A program made the translations under genes and the position numbers. Positions 43,424 through 55,439 of a DNA stretch of 64,000 nt are shown here, piece after piece. This stretch comes from Ulva prolifera. Its lineage: Eukaryota; Chlorophyta; Ulvophyceae; Ulvales; Ulvaceae. The notes under the pieces are model-generated. The model did not search any database. It was not told the origin of the DNA and saw only the letters and a program-made list of their open reading frames with translations. The stretch spans positions 3,840,022 through 3,904,021 of the forward strand of contig CM041202.1 of the NCBI GenBank assembly GCA_023078555.1, read 5' to 3'. The first letter of the stretch is position 1. The number at the start of each line of letters is the position of its first letter.

Positions 43424-46400
43424 TTGCTCACTGTTTTCCCCACTAGACGTGAAACAAGTGTCCATGATAAGGTGTTGGCTGTAGTCTGTTTTCAGCTGCC
43501 TGCACACGACTTGGAGTATGTCCGGGTTCATACTACGCTGTGTGATATTTGGGCTGCCTTGAGAGCCAAGTATATGCCCAGCAAAGAGGCTGAGGTTAGG
43601 AGTCTCTGGGATAGGTTCTCTCGTGCCACGCTCAGAGGTGCCAGGGCAAAACAAGTTGAGGATTATTGCACCCTCATCATGTCGCTCGTGAACCAGCTTA
43701 CTGCTGTCGGTGCTGCCCCTGCTCCATATCAGGTCAGCAACAAGTTGTTCGAGCCTCTCGGCCGAGAGTATGTATCATTGCATAGAAGGCAGGGCGGAAA
43801 AGATTTCCTGACTCAGATAGCTGCCATTACCAACCATGCCCAGGCTTTAGAAGCCTATGGGCCCGCACATGGTGCTGGCATAGCTGGCCGAGGCCACGGC
43901 CAAGGCCATGGCTACAGAGGGGGCAATGGGAACCGGGGACAACCGACAGCTGTTGCCGCGATCGCCAATGGCGAGACGCGCACCTGCCACGTATGCAAGA
44001 AGACTGGACACCTCCGGAAGGACTGCCCGGATCTGCATCCGGAAGTCAGGAAGTATCTTCAGAACCAGGCCGCCAACAACGCCAGCCGCCAGGGACGTGG
44101 CGCCGGCAGAGGACGCGGACGAGGACAAGGCAGTGGCAACTCTCTTGCTGTCTCGCGATTTCCTAGCGACGACTTCTCTATGACAGATGTTGCGCACCTG
44201 AGCGAAAGCCTGAACTTCCTGGTGGACAGCGGACCTGATGTCAATGTCATTAGGAACCCCGAGGTGTTCTTGTCAATGCATTTTGCATCTGTAGAGTGCA
44301 TTCACCCAATAGGGGTTGAGGATATTCCAGTTCTAGGGGAGGGAACTATATGTTTCCGTCTGGGGTCCTATGTCACAATGGATGGGGAGATCAAAGATCT
44401 GACCATTGAGATCCCGAATTGCTTGTATGTGCCGCACTGCCCTTTCAACGTTTTGTCTACACATTTATTAAAGAATGTCGGCATCCCCTTGCAAACGCGT
44501 GTGGCGACGGAAGGAGGTGATCTTGTTTTCGTACCTGGGTTTTCTGACCAGGCCATGGGCCACAGGGAGGGTCGGATTCCTCCATCGCATGACCACCAGA
44601 ATCGGCCAGTGTTTGTTGTGAGTACGGATGTGGGCAAGCCAGACCTATGGGGCTCGCACGTCAGCAATCCCGCTGTTTGGTCTGCTGCCAAATCGGTTGC
44701 GAAGCTAGAGGATGACGAGGTCTCGTACAGTCGTGTAGCTGCTTTGGTTGGGTCTCCTAATGTGCCTGGACAAGCAAAATTGAATTCTACATTCTTATCT
44801 CATGTCAGTTTCCTCACAAGAGCCACAAACCTGCGTCTGATGGCTAAGACCAAGATGTACCAGGGCTTGCGTATTGATCCAGCAAAAGTGAGCGATGAGA
44901 TAGACAAATGCCACGGCTGCATGATTGCTAGAAATGGTACCGGGTCTAGTAGCCAGCACGGCGAGACAGTCACGCACTCATGTGCGACGTATCCGGGGGC
45001 GTGCTTGCATGCAGATGTTCTAGGTCCCATTACTCCTATGGGAGTTGGGAAAGCAAAGTATGCGTTGATTGTAGTTGATGAATTTTCCCGTTTTAGATTC
45101 ACTATCCCTATGGATGCAAAGTCCAGAGTCCCTGAATTGCTTGTAGAGAACATAGAACACTGCAATTCTACAGTTGTTCCTGGGCAAGTTGTCATCAAGA
45201 AAGGCCAGCCGCCTGTTCTAGGACGTGTTAGATTCCTGCGTGGTGACCGCGGCGGAGAATTTCTGGGCCATGTCTTCCAGGCCTATCTTCGTGACAAGCA
45301 CATTGTTTGGGAAGAGTGTGCACCAGGCAATCATCAGGGCAATGGCATAGCTGAGCGTGAATGTGGTGCCACTTCTGATAGACTTAGAGCGCTCATGTGT
45401 CCAACCAACATAGCACGCCGTGCATGGCCTGAGGGGATGTTGTGTGGGACCGCTGCTTCGAATCTGGTTCCTAATTCCGATGTCATGAAGCGCCTGAAGA
45501 GGGAACATCTTGCGTACAAGCTTGAGCACCTTTTGACCAATTTAGGTAGATATAGGAATACGGCGGGTAGGGACATCAATACAGTGCAGTCTGGGGGGGG
45601 TCCATAAGACCACTGCCGACATTTCGGCCGTCGAACATAGCGCAGAAACTATAGAACGAGTTAAGCAACAGATAGATCAAGCAAAAGAAAACGAAATGCT
45701 GCGGAAAGAGTGGGTAGACAATTATCTTACAGATGTCATCCCGTATATGTTGTTCTACAAAGAGACGTATGACTCTGAGCGTGTCAAGCTCATGATTGCG
45801 CAGATGCTCCCATGGGGGCTTCCGGTCTACGTCCACCTTGATTCTGACAAATTGCGTAGGTTAGATCCCAGGGGTGTACTTGTACTGTGGATGGGGCCAG
45901 GGCAAGGGCCCCACATGAATAGAGCCTTCCAGCGTTGCCCCGGGGGTGGCAGAGTGCCGGAGGTGCGGCAAATGGCATACAATGCTGCCATGTTGCGTGA
46001 TCACTTGCGTACGCTAGATACTGTGACACGGGGAAACGTGTCTCTGGTGCCTATGGGCCCGGAAGAGGAATTGACGTTTGGTCCGGATCTAGAGAAGTGC
46101 GTGATGTCTAGTGGCCCTCTGTTTCCCGATCTGGATTTGAATGAGTCCCGCAAAGAGCACATGCGCGTGCATGGCGCAGCTACTTTTGACTTCGATGGGT
46201 TCGCCATAGGTAGACAATTTTGTGAATTACATGACAGTGATTTCATCCAGCTGGCGCCCGCGCAGCATATGGAGGACTCGCCAGAGCTGCGTGACTTGCG
46301 TGAGGAATTGCAAGTAGGTCGTAGCATCGCGCCCAGAGTCGGTGAGCCGGATGGTCCGGTAGAGTTGCAGGGGAGATCTAGGATGACCACACCTGAGGTG

Positions 46401-48808
46401 GTGGAAGGAGTGCATGATGTCGTGCGCACCAAAGTGTTGGGGCAGACAACAATTCGCTACCCTCGTCAGTCGGCGGAGATGTATGCCAATAGTGACACTC
46501 TCAACTATTCAAACGTCCACAACTTCCGGGACTTGAGTGGCGCTCACATCGACACGAGGCCCGTCACCAGGAGCCGTGCCCAGCAGGGGAGGGCTCGGGA
46601 ATCTGGAAGCCCCGCCGAAGCTCCGAGGTCAAATGCCCCACATACTGATGAGGTGAGCGTCATGGACGGCGTTGATGAACAACATCCGCCGCCAACTGCC
46701 GCGGCGGGAGCAGCTGCCCCGCCGCAAGGTGACGCAATTGATGTTGGGGGACCCTCCCTTGACATGCCCGGGTTTGGCCAAGCTATGGCTAGCCGCCTGG
46801 GTCCGGGGGAGGAATTCATGTTCAGTTCAAGAGGCGGATTTGTCCCTAGGGGAGAGGTAAGTCCGCCCAACCTACCTGTCGTTGGAGAGTCCATGCATTC
46901 TGCTAAGGAGATTAGTTTGCATGATGACGCTGCTGCTGAGGCCCATGGGCAAGAAGCGCAGTCTGGTCTAGTTAGACAAAAATGGAACCCGCTTGTACGC
47001 AGGCGCTTGATTCCACATGCAGATGTTGCTGCGATAGATGCTGTAGCTTGTGATGAGGAGCATAGTGATGTGAGTGAGCAGACAGTAGCACCAAAGGTTG
47101 CGGGTAGTTCAAGCATGGCAGCTACGGCTGACAGTGCGTTGCTTGATGCAGAGGTAGCTGAGCATGTGGAACATGGCGGTGGTCAGTCAAGCCGGCGACG
47201 TCCATCCCGCCGGGTTGCTGCTGTCATGAAGAAGAGACCTGCTGATCCAGACAATCCACCCTGGAAGGCAGCGTTGGCTGGGCGTGATAGGGAGAAGGGG
47301 ATGGTAGCTCTGAAGGAAGAGGTGAACTCTTTTAGTGAGCATGGCACCTACGGATTCGTAGAATTGCCAGTAGGGGCTAAGGCCATCTCTGGTAAGTGGG
47401 TCCCGGAGAGTAAGAGGAGAGATCCAGCGTTACAGGGCGCAGTATGTTGCTAGAAGGTTTGCCCAGGAGGAGGGTGTAGATTTCTTTGAGACTTGGGCTC
47501 CGATAGGGAGCTATGCCACTCTTTGTGTTATTATGTCAATAGCTGCAGTGGAAGATTTAGAGATGAAACACGTAGACATCCAGTGTGCCTTTCTCAATGG
47601 GGTCATGAATGAGACCGTTTATGTAGAACAACCCCCGGTTCTAAACGATGGCACCAGTCGAGTGTGGAAACTGCTTAAGACCCTGTATGGCTTGAAGCAA
47701 GCAGCACGTGAATGGCACAAGGCGCTTGCACGTATATTGGGTGAGGTGGGCTTTGTTCGCTCACACTCAGATCCTGCACTGTATGTTAGGAAAACTGGTA
47801 GATGTTTCATCTTCCTATGGGTTGTTGATTTGTTTATCTTATCGGACGGTCCATGGGCCTGAAGGAGTTGATAGACCAAATTCTCAAAGTGTTCACCGGA
47901 AGGGACTGAGGCGATTTGTCTTGGGCATTAGGCGCCTCTATCAAGCGTGAGAGGAAGATGAGAACGATAACGTTGTCCTAGGAGCAGAAGATTGTGAATC
48001 TACTAGAAAAGTTTAGCATGGTAGATTGCAGACCCAGTCCGACTCCACTGGTGCCACGGCAACCTTTGATGAGTGCGAAGGACTACCCTGACCTTGAGGT
48101 TGCCACTCAGGCAGAGCACGCTCAGTTCATGAGTGCTGTAGGGGGAATCCAGTACTTGGCTATTGTTACGCGACCTGATATTTCTTATGCCTGTAATTCT
48201 TTGGCCAAGCATATGGGGTGTAGCTTAAAGGAGCATTGGTCAGCGGTGCAGCATGTGCTGAGATACCTGCAGTCCATGAAGGGACTTTCTATGGTGTTAA
48301 AGGGCTCGTATGAGAAGAGCTGTGTTTGCTTGAGGGATACACTGATGCTGATTTTGCAAATGACAAGAGTTTGAAGAGCATAAGTGGCCTACTCCTACGG
48401 GTGTATGGCAAAACTGTGTTCTGGAGGTCAAAGAGACAGGTGATCACAGCTGGTGATACGACCGAGGCGGAATTGATAGCAATGAGTAGTGCAGCAAACG
48501 AGTTGAGAGAGATGTGGACCAAGCAATTGTTGCTAGACTTGCATCTTCGTCCAGAAAAACCGGTGCTTTGGGGAGATAATAAAAGTGCGAATATCCTTGC
48601 AAACAATCCAATCTCTAGTGATAGGTCCAAACATATTCGAGTGCGGCACCTACGGGTCCGTGAATGTGTAGATGCGGATGAGATCCAAGTGCAGTGGGTA
48701 GGGACCAAAGACCAATTAGCTGATGTCTTCACTAAGGTTTTGCCTGGACCTGCATTAAAGGACGTTCGAGAGAAGCTGCATCTAATTCAAGATCAGAAGA
48801 CCTTCTAG
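43424..48808 (+). pseudogene. Copia-B gag-pol relic, copy II, uninterrupted
   Basis: Same domain order and breaks as copy I: gag without start, CHVCKKTGHLRKDC knuckle, VDSG protease, integrase, G8 frameshift at 45593-45600, RT, RNase H to a stop at 48806-48808. Differences: the RT box reads LWVVDLFIL (first catalytic Asp to Val, 47825), and the TAA stop of copy I at 15117 is a leucine codon here (48297). The undisturbed RNase H at 48326-48808 shows the empty site for Copia-A. Inactive. Confidence 0.92.
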
Positions 48809-48813
48809 GGGAG

Positions 48814-49189
48814 TGTCATCAATCAGTGTCTAGGTACACCTGCAATGCATGACGCGTAAGTCTGCGCATGGGTATGGTGGCCAAGGGCCCAACCTGTGTT
48901 ATGTTAGGATAGTATGCATGCGCATACTTGGGGCGCTCCGTGAGCGGCTCGCCCCGGTCCATTGTCATTTGGGCCGCGATAGACATGCACGAATGGTCGC
49001 ATGTTGTCGTATGCGTCCAAGTCTGAAGTAACCTTTCTCTTACATCTTCCATGGGTTCCTGCACTGTCTTGCATCCAGTGCAGTATACTCCCTGATCTGT
49101 GTAGTGACCTTTCGTACGACCTGGCGGCTCTCCAGGCATAGGCACTACTAACCTCCTAATGCACACATAATAGGTTCTCGTTTATAACA
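48814..49189 (+). repeat. Copia-B 3' LTR, copy II
   Basis: 376 bp, TGTCATCAATC..TTTATAACA, preceded by the purine run TAGGGGAG. Marks the exact right end of block II. Confidence 0.92.
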
Positions 49190-49306
49190 AGAAGATGACA
49201 CAGTGGAAATTGGCTCGATTTCTGTTGCTCCACCAGCAAGATGTGCTCCACTGGCTCCACAGCCCACAGCTCGTCTAAGAGTGGCTGCTATTCAAGTGGA
49301 TTGTCG

Positions 49307-49570
49307 CTCGAAGAAGTCGACCACAGCTACGGCAGCCACAACTTTCTTGAGCAATGCGGCAATTCCAATAACCTTGCAAGTCACGCCGGAGGTGCGCATC
49401 AGCTGGATTGTCATCGAATCCTCACTACTTCCGAAATGCAACGAGCGCGACCAACACACACAACTACACGCTCGAAGAAGTCGACCACAGCTACGGCAGC
49501 CACAATTTTCTTGAGCAATGCGGCAATTCCCATAACCTCGCAAGTCACGCCGGAGGTGCGCATCAGCTGG
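49307..49570 (+). repeat. 100-bp direct duplication
   Basis: 49307-49406 and 49471-49570 match with a few substitutions (CTCGAAGAAGTCGACCACAG to GGTGCGCATCAGCTGG), 164 bp apart. It lies in the upstream part of the Helitron gene and partly explains its broken frame. Confidence 0.88.
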
Positions 49571-49579
49571 TCGAACACC

Positions 49580-52500
49580 AATGCCGACTACACAAACTAC
49601 ATGCAAATGATGTATGTGACGAACACAAACATCTACAGGTCCACGGTACTTCAATGCCCGCCTGCAAGACTGCATGACATCGGCAAAATTCTACGGCATC
49701 GAGAACATCATCTTCGTCACAGTGACCTATGGCGACAACCTTCACAAAGACGCGCATTTGCCTCACCTCATCATGCTTATAGCGCGCATCTTCAACGCTC
49801 TGCAAGCCGAAGTCTGGAAGAACCTCAATGACGGCGCCTACATCCCGTTTGATGCAGGCCAAGCGGAATGGGGTCTCGATGTCATCGAGTGGCAAAAGCG
49901 CGGCAATCCTCACTGTCACATGCTTGCAAAGTACAAAGGGCCGGTGTGGGCACATATTCCTACGGACACGATTCCCGGAGCTTCATTCATTGGTGATGTC
50001 TTTCCATATACACAAGCACTCCCCGCGCTGCGGCGGCCCGCCCTTTGGCAGTCATTGCTGCTTGGGTTTTTAACACCTACCCGTGTTGAGCTGCGACGCA
50101 TCGGGTCACTGGAATCCGTGGCGGGTCGCCGACGACGGTTGGGTTACAACTACTCCCCCCACATTCTGATGCACACAAGATGCCATTCCTTCATCGCCAT
50201 GGCGCAAGGGACTGAGGGATGGGGATACCTCTTCCGCTACAACTGCAAGGGCGCCTCTACAGCAGCTATCAAGATTACAGAAGCAAATGCGGACGCGGCC
50301 CCGGGAGAAATCGTCGATGAAGCCGGGGTACGTCGCTCATCTCAACACACACTAATAAACGGATGCACTGTATAGTGTATGCCACGGTGGTTTCTGCTCA
50401 AGCTAGTTGTCATTCAACATACGAGGATCACATCAGCTTCGTTAGCTCATCGACTACGTCATCATGCAAAATTCATGAAACATCGCATCGTCTGTGCTTC
50501 AGAAGCGATGTCCCATCGTCATCTGGCCAGCGTTGCGCGCAGTGCGCGTCGAGCTAGAAGGCACATCCAACGTATTTTTCAACCCTAATCACGAGACCGT
50601 AGAAGAGGCGATGTCGAACTACATCTCCAATGTCGACAAATACTACCAACGCCTGGACGGACTCAATGATGTGCTCACCGTAAATGCATGACATATTTCG
50701 CATGTAGGTACATGCTAGCCCTTGCACATACACATGTGAATATGATTGAAGGACGTGCATACACTCTGTAATTGCCGACATGCCTTTGCTCGCTTTCACA
50801 TTTGCACAGCTGCACGTATACATCGTGAAATCAAATCCTATCAACTCGCTTTCTCTTGCAGATGGGCTTCGTCAAGTATCACAATGACTACCACAACGTC
50901 AAGCCGCCGCCTGTACGCAAAGAATTCTATGTCGACCGCAAAAAGTGATACATCACGAAGAGCGCCTCAAGACGGCATCTCATTCGCGTGCAACCAGCAC
51001 CATCCACCACGTCACTATTCTGGGCACGGCTGCTCTTCATCCATCCCGACTGCCGCGCACGCTCTTGGACCAACCTTCGCACAACCACGGCCACACGTAC
51101 CATGGTCACACGTACCACGACCACACGTACCACGGCCACACGTACGAGACATTCGCGCAAGCGGCATCCGCTATAGGGCTCGCACGCGACGAGACCACGG
51201 CACGCCTAGTCATCAACGACGCCCTCATCATCACCCTCAACACGCCGTCTCATGCACGAGTGCTGAGGATTCATGTCCGCATCTGTTAAAACATCCCGGG
51301 GTGTCTTGGATAACATGCTATGCACATACTGTCCGGCTCTGCCGCAACACATAACACAACTCCGCCGTTGTACATTCACAAACATGCGTATGCTTTGCCG
51401 AACGTGCATTCAATGCGATGTGCGGCATTCGTGCAGATCATGCTCACCTTCGAGTGAGATTTCAGCTCGCTGCTAGTCGAGTTCCTTGATTGCAGGGTGG
51501 AGCCGGAGTGGATGGCATTGCCCAAGGAACACAAGCAACAACACGTTTACATTCGAACGCCGCTTGCAAGCCGACAACAAATCGCTCGCGAGATACGATG
51601 TGTCAGTGCTGCCCATGCCACTCGATGCTGCGCCCGATGTCGATGCCCAATTCCTGCCAAATAACGTGCCAAGCTGAACCCCAGCCAACATGCGCTATTC
51701 GACATCATTGCCGCACACCTCCGTGAAGACCCGGTCAAACCTCTGTCCCTGCACGTTGAAGTTGAGCTAGGTTCCGGGAAGTCGTTTGTCATCAATGTTT
51801 GCTTGAACCACACCTGCGCCATCCCCGTCAGAGCACTCCCGGTCGCGTTTCCCGCAAAAGACGCTAAAAGGTTCGCAGGCGGCCAGACCATCCACTATTG
51901 GACCGGGCTATGGCCTTCGCGCTGGGGCGAAGAGGTCCAAGTAGGCGTCGACGCTCCGACCCCAGCAGCGCACACAACGAGCGACAACGCAGAGGCCAAC
52001 GCCTTTGAGATCAATGCTCCTTACAACCGAAGAGATCACAATGATGCGAAGCGACGAACTGGACGCGATTGTTGCGCTCTTGACAAGGTCAACTTCTGTG
52101 GCGTCTTTGTTATCACAAGCAACTATGCGCAATCAGGCGCCGTGATGCCATGTGCGGTAAACTACATACCAACATTGTATATCTAATTTTTAACTCTACA
52201 CCGACGAGTTGCGATTACCATGGGTTGGGCCTGCTATAGAATGGAAAGCTATGTACCATAGTGTTTCAGCATTTTACACTGAAATGACCCCTTTTGCTCC
52301 TAAACCTCTCACGCTCCCATACATGCTATGTTCAACTATGCATCACATTCCAACACTGTAACACCCTTGCTTAACCTACAGGCGCAGAACTAGCCACCAT
52401 TCGAGCCTAGCGCTCAAGAAAGCCAACTGCTAGCCGCGATTCTGCCACCTCCACCTCCAGCAACAGATGCAGGCGCAAGGCGCCTCCGAGCTCCGAAACT

Positions 52501-53234
52501 GGCAACGTCGCATCGGCTACGGCGAGCTTCGAGACTGCGACCACCACGAAAACCCCATTCAACGTATATGGCTGCCCACTCGCGTCTTCCTTGCGCAAAT
52601 GGTCGATGACGCCTTCATCGATGCAGCGCGCGCCGAAGTATACGCAGACCAGACGCGAGTTCACGTGAACAAGGCCATCGTGTGTGCGACCAATTCTCTA
52701 GCCGACGAACAACTCACCGCGGCCATTCCCGATAAGCTAGCCGCAGTGCCACAGGAATACATCACTTGCGACGTCGTCAACAAAGGAGATGCACCCGCCA
52801 CATTCAACTCCGCACATATCACCTCGTAGATGTTGGTAGTCTTCGACATGCCCGGCTGGAGCCTGCGAAGCTGCCTCAAGGCGGGCGCGCCCGTCCACGT
52901 TCAACACACCATCGATCGCACAACGGGCCTCGTCAAGGGCACCCTAGCAGACGTCGTCCAGACACAACGTCACCTCGTCTACATCCGCTTACGTCAAACC
53001 GGTGCCATCTGGCCTCTGTGTCGCACCACAATGAGACTCGAACCACCAGACCTCCCAACTCACGTCAACCGGAACCAAATCCCTCTCCGGCGGGCGTGGG
53101 CGTCGACGGTACACCGCGTCCAGGGCGACGACCTTGACAAGATCATCATGGACCTGCGGCACCCGATCTTCACGCATGGGAATCTCGAGGTTTGGTCAGT
53201 AGGGGTCACATCCGCAACCAAACGCTTTTCCTAG
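49580..53234 (+). pseudogene. Helitron Rep-helicase gene, degenerate or intron-split
   Basis: Pieces in order. Rep: 49674-50325 with ENIIFVTVTYGD, HUH motif NPHCHML (His at 49911-49913 and 49917-49919) and the two-tyrosine motif YLFRY (50226-50240). Then 50500-50690 (LEGTSNVFFNP), and about 50862-51290 (WTNLRT, then YETFAQAASAIGLARDE). Helicase: 51680-52150 with LNPSQHALFDII, a shortened Walker A LGSGKSFVIN (51767-51796) and GGQTIHYWTGL; 52467-52829 (Pif1 middle); 52830-53234 (LRRAWASTVHRVQGDDLDKI, DLRHPIFTHG). Plausible splice sites: acceptor CTTTCTCTTGCAG at 50861, and donor GCG/GTAAAC near 52155 with acceptor AACCTACAG at about 52382. Rep nicks and rolls the element; the helicase unwinds it. 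Some frame changes have no splice signals. Helitron ends were not found. Confidence 0.75.
51087..51147 (+). repeat. 15-bp minisatellite in the Helitron gene
   Basis: Four units of about CACACGTACCACGGC. In frame they give repeats of HGHTY just before the conserved YETFAQAA region. Confidence 0.85.
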
Positions 53235-54640
53235 CCATCGCTGAAGACATGCACGAGGATAAGTTCGCAATGAACACCGTCGTTATCCCTGACCAGCTCA
53301 ATGGTTAATGCAATCAAAGTTTGCCATCATACTTCATGTCATGTGCTGTGTGTAACAAAATTGATTTGTCTGCAGAGTCTTCAACCAAGTGTGCACTGCT
53401 CAATTTGCTGCTTTTGCAATTACACACCTAGATAGACTACCAACATCCGACCCTGATTGCTAGTTCAAGTTATCGTCAATCCTCGTCAACTCACTAATTA
53501 GCATTTGGGATCTTTGGTTCTAAATTGTCTTCCTACGTTGCAACATTTAGGCATTCTTTCCTACATGCTTGACTTACACATCAACTACTTCAACTACGAA
53601 AAGTTGCTGGTACAAAAAATGCATCTGTGTAGACCATTGTTGCAAAAGCGCCTCGGCATTTCTGGTTGCACAGCAACAAAAACCCTCTGTAGCTAGCTGC
53701 AACCATACCCAATTGTTGATTCAAACCTGGCATGTGACCAGCGCATTCTTCGCAAAGCACGAGCATGGCTGGCACGAACTTCACCTGTACGACTAGAGCA
53801 ATCACAACGACGGCTACAGCTGTCATTTGATATCTTTCACACAGCCATTACATGTTTCTAGCTACATTTATACGTCACAGACCTCGGCTGCAGCTACGGC
53901 TACAGCTACGGCTACAGCTCTATGCCATTCCTTGCTTCAGCGACGCTCCTTAGCCACAGTAGCTTTTCAAACACTCACAACACAAACCTTCAGAAGCAAT
54001 AAACAGCCTGTAAAATGCTCCCACATAGCATATGCCTTTTCAATCTTCCGTGACCGGTTCGTTGCCTGTTTCTTCTCATACCCGAAGCCTACACACGTTG
54101 CCTGACAACATCGCGTCCACACAGCCACCTCGCGAACACCAACAGCAGCATACAACTACACAATTGTTTGGTTTGTTGCGAAATCTTGCCACACATATGC
54201 AATTGCCTACAAACTGCACGACCGCGGCGGTTGCACCCGAATTAATTGTTCCTCTACGCATGACGCTGATGCAAATACATCCTCAATCATCCATCAAGCA
54301 GTAACAATGGCTGTATAAAAGATATCCAAGTGTTCGCAGACGCGTGCGTACTCGGACCTGCATGCTCTGCCGCGTTATCTAACGCTGCAGCCTCAGCTCC
54401 CCTGTAGCCATTCCGATGTCTGCAGGCTCTCCGCCACGGTCGTGAACGCTACCGCAGCGTTTGCACGCCAAATAAGTTGCAAGCGCTCACGAGCGACCTA
54501 ATCAGTGTATTCTGCGTGTTTGCCGTTGTGTATGTGCTTGATTTACCCCCACGATGGGTAATGCTTTCAAAATTTCGTTTCTTCGCATGGAACAGATCGC
54601 GGCTTTCGGCGCGTCAGCTTAAGACCTTTGCGAAGACGAT
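53235..54640. other. No gene recognised
   Basis: Short frames only. 53891-53918 has a 12-bp repeat CAGCTACGGCTA. It may be the tail of the Helitron; I could not find a CTRR end with hairpin. Confidence 0.35.
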
Positions 54641-54663
54641 GACATCAAATCCATCCAGACCTA

Positions 54664-55142
54664 GTTTTTTTTTTCGTTGATGACTACATCCGCTGTAAAA
54701 ACGCCGAGCGTGACGTCATACACGGCAAAAAATTTCGCTGCACAACCGTTCAAACTGATTTCAAAAGTCATCACACAAGGGACCTGTCGACGTTCACTCC
54801 AAATGGCTTCCTTGATGATGCATTTACAGCCGTTCTCAAGGACACCGCAGTTGACATCAAGATGTACACTTGCGAAGATCAGGTGAAGAACAGATATGCG
54901 TCTTATCCTGGTCCAATCATGCGCCCTTCTCCAATTGAGACACACCCTGATATGCATATGCCATTAAAATGCGACACCTCAATTGAAATATGTTAGTATC
55001 AATGCCGCATGCAGGTCTGCAGTGGGATAGTGCATACAAATTGTGCGAAATGTACCACATGGGTCAAGACATTCCAACCCTCAAGAACGCCGTCAACTGC
55101 GCCGATCCCGACAAAGCCATCAAATCGTTGTTCGACAAATAA
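54664..55142 (+). pseudogene. Possible two-exon gene fragment, unknown
   Basis: A frame without ATG runs from about 54664 to 54882: LVFFFVDDYIRCKNAE, then KKFRCTTVQTDF and FTPNGFLDDAFTAVL. A donor CAG/GTGAAG at 54882 and acceptor TCTGCAG at 55022 join it in phase 0 to 55023-55142 (WDSAYKLCEMYHMGQ to FDK, stop TAA). The composition is natural-looking, and the opposite-strand frame is less so. No family recognised; it may be part of Helitron cargo. Confidence 0.35.
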
Positions 55143-55439
55143 TTTGCATTGTACCAGCTGTCAGCTGTCCACCAATGGTGCTTTTTGGGACCCCCGACAG
55201 TCGTTTAAACGCCGACAACTTGTCGGGATCCCGAGTTCTTGATGCAGTAATAGCTTTCACATCTGTGAAGGCGAGATCACTATCCACTACATTAGCACGT
55301 ACTAACCCAAATCACCCGCAATTGTTCTGCGACACCCCCGATGGAACCTGAGGGGGTTGTCGGGAACCCCGACATCCAGCTGGCTGCATATCAGGCCCGC
55401 CCGACCAAAAAATGGGCAGGGCTTCGGTTTTTCGACAGG

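Larger units (their letters stand above)
38686..49189. repeat. Duplicated block, copy II
   Basis: 10,504 bp, copy of block I without Copia-A and TRIM. Only four substitutions were found between 5506 and 12380 of block I (5584, 8354, 9245, 9784) but about 15 in the remaining 3.6 kb, so divergence is uneven. Confidence 0.95.

Noticed and set aside
37048..49189. One intact 12-kb Copia-B element with captured cargo
   Set aside because: The two LTRs differ by about 6%, the 5' LTR is truncated, and part of gag is duplicated, so the locus is a recombinant and not one insertion.
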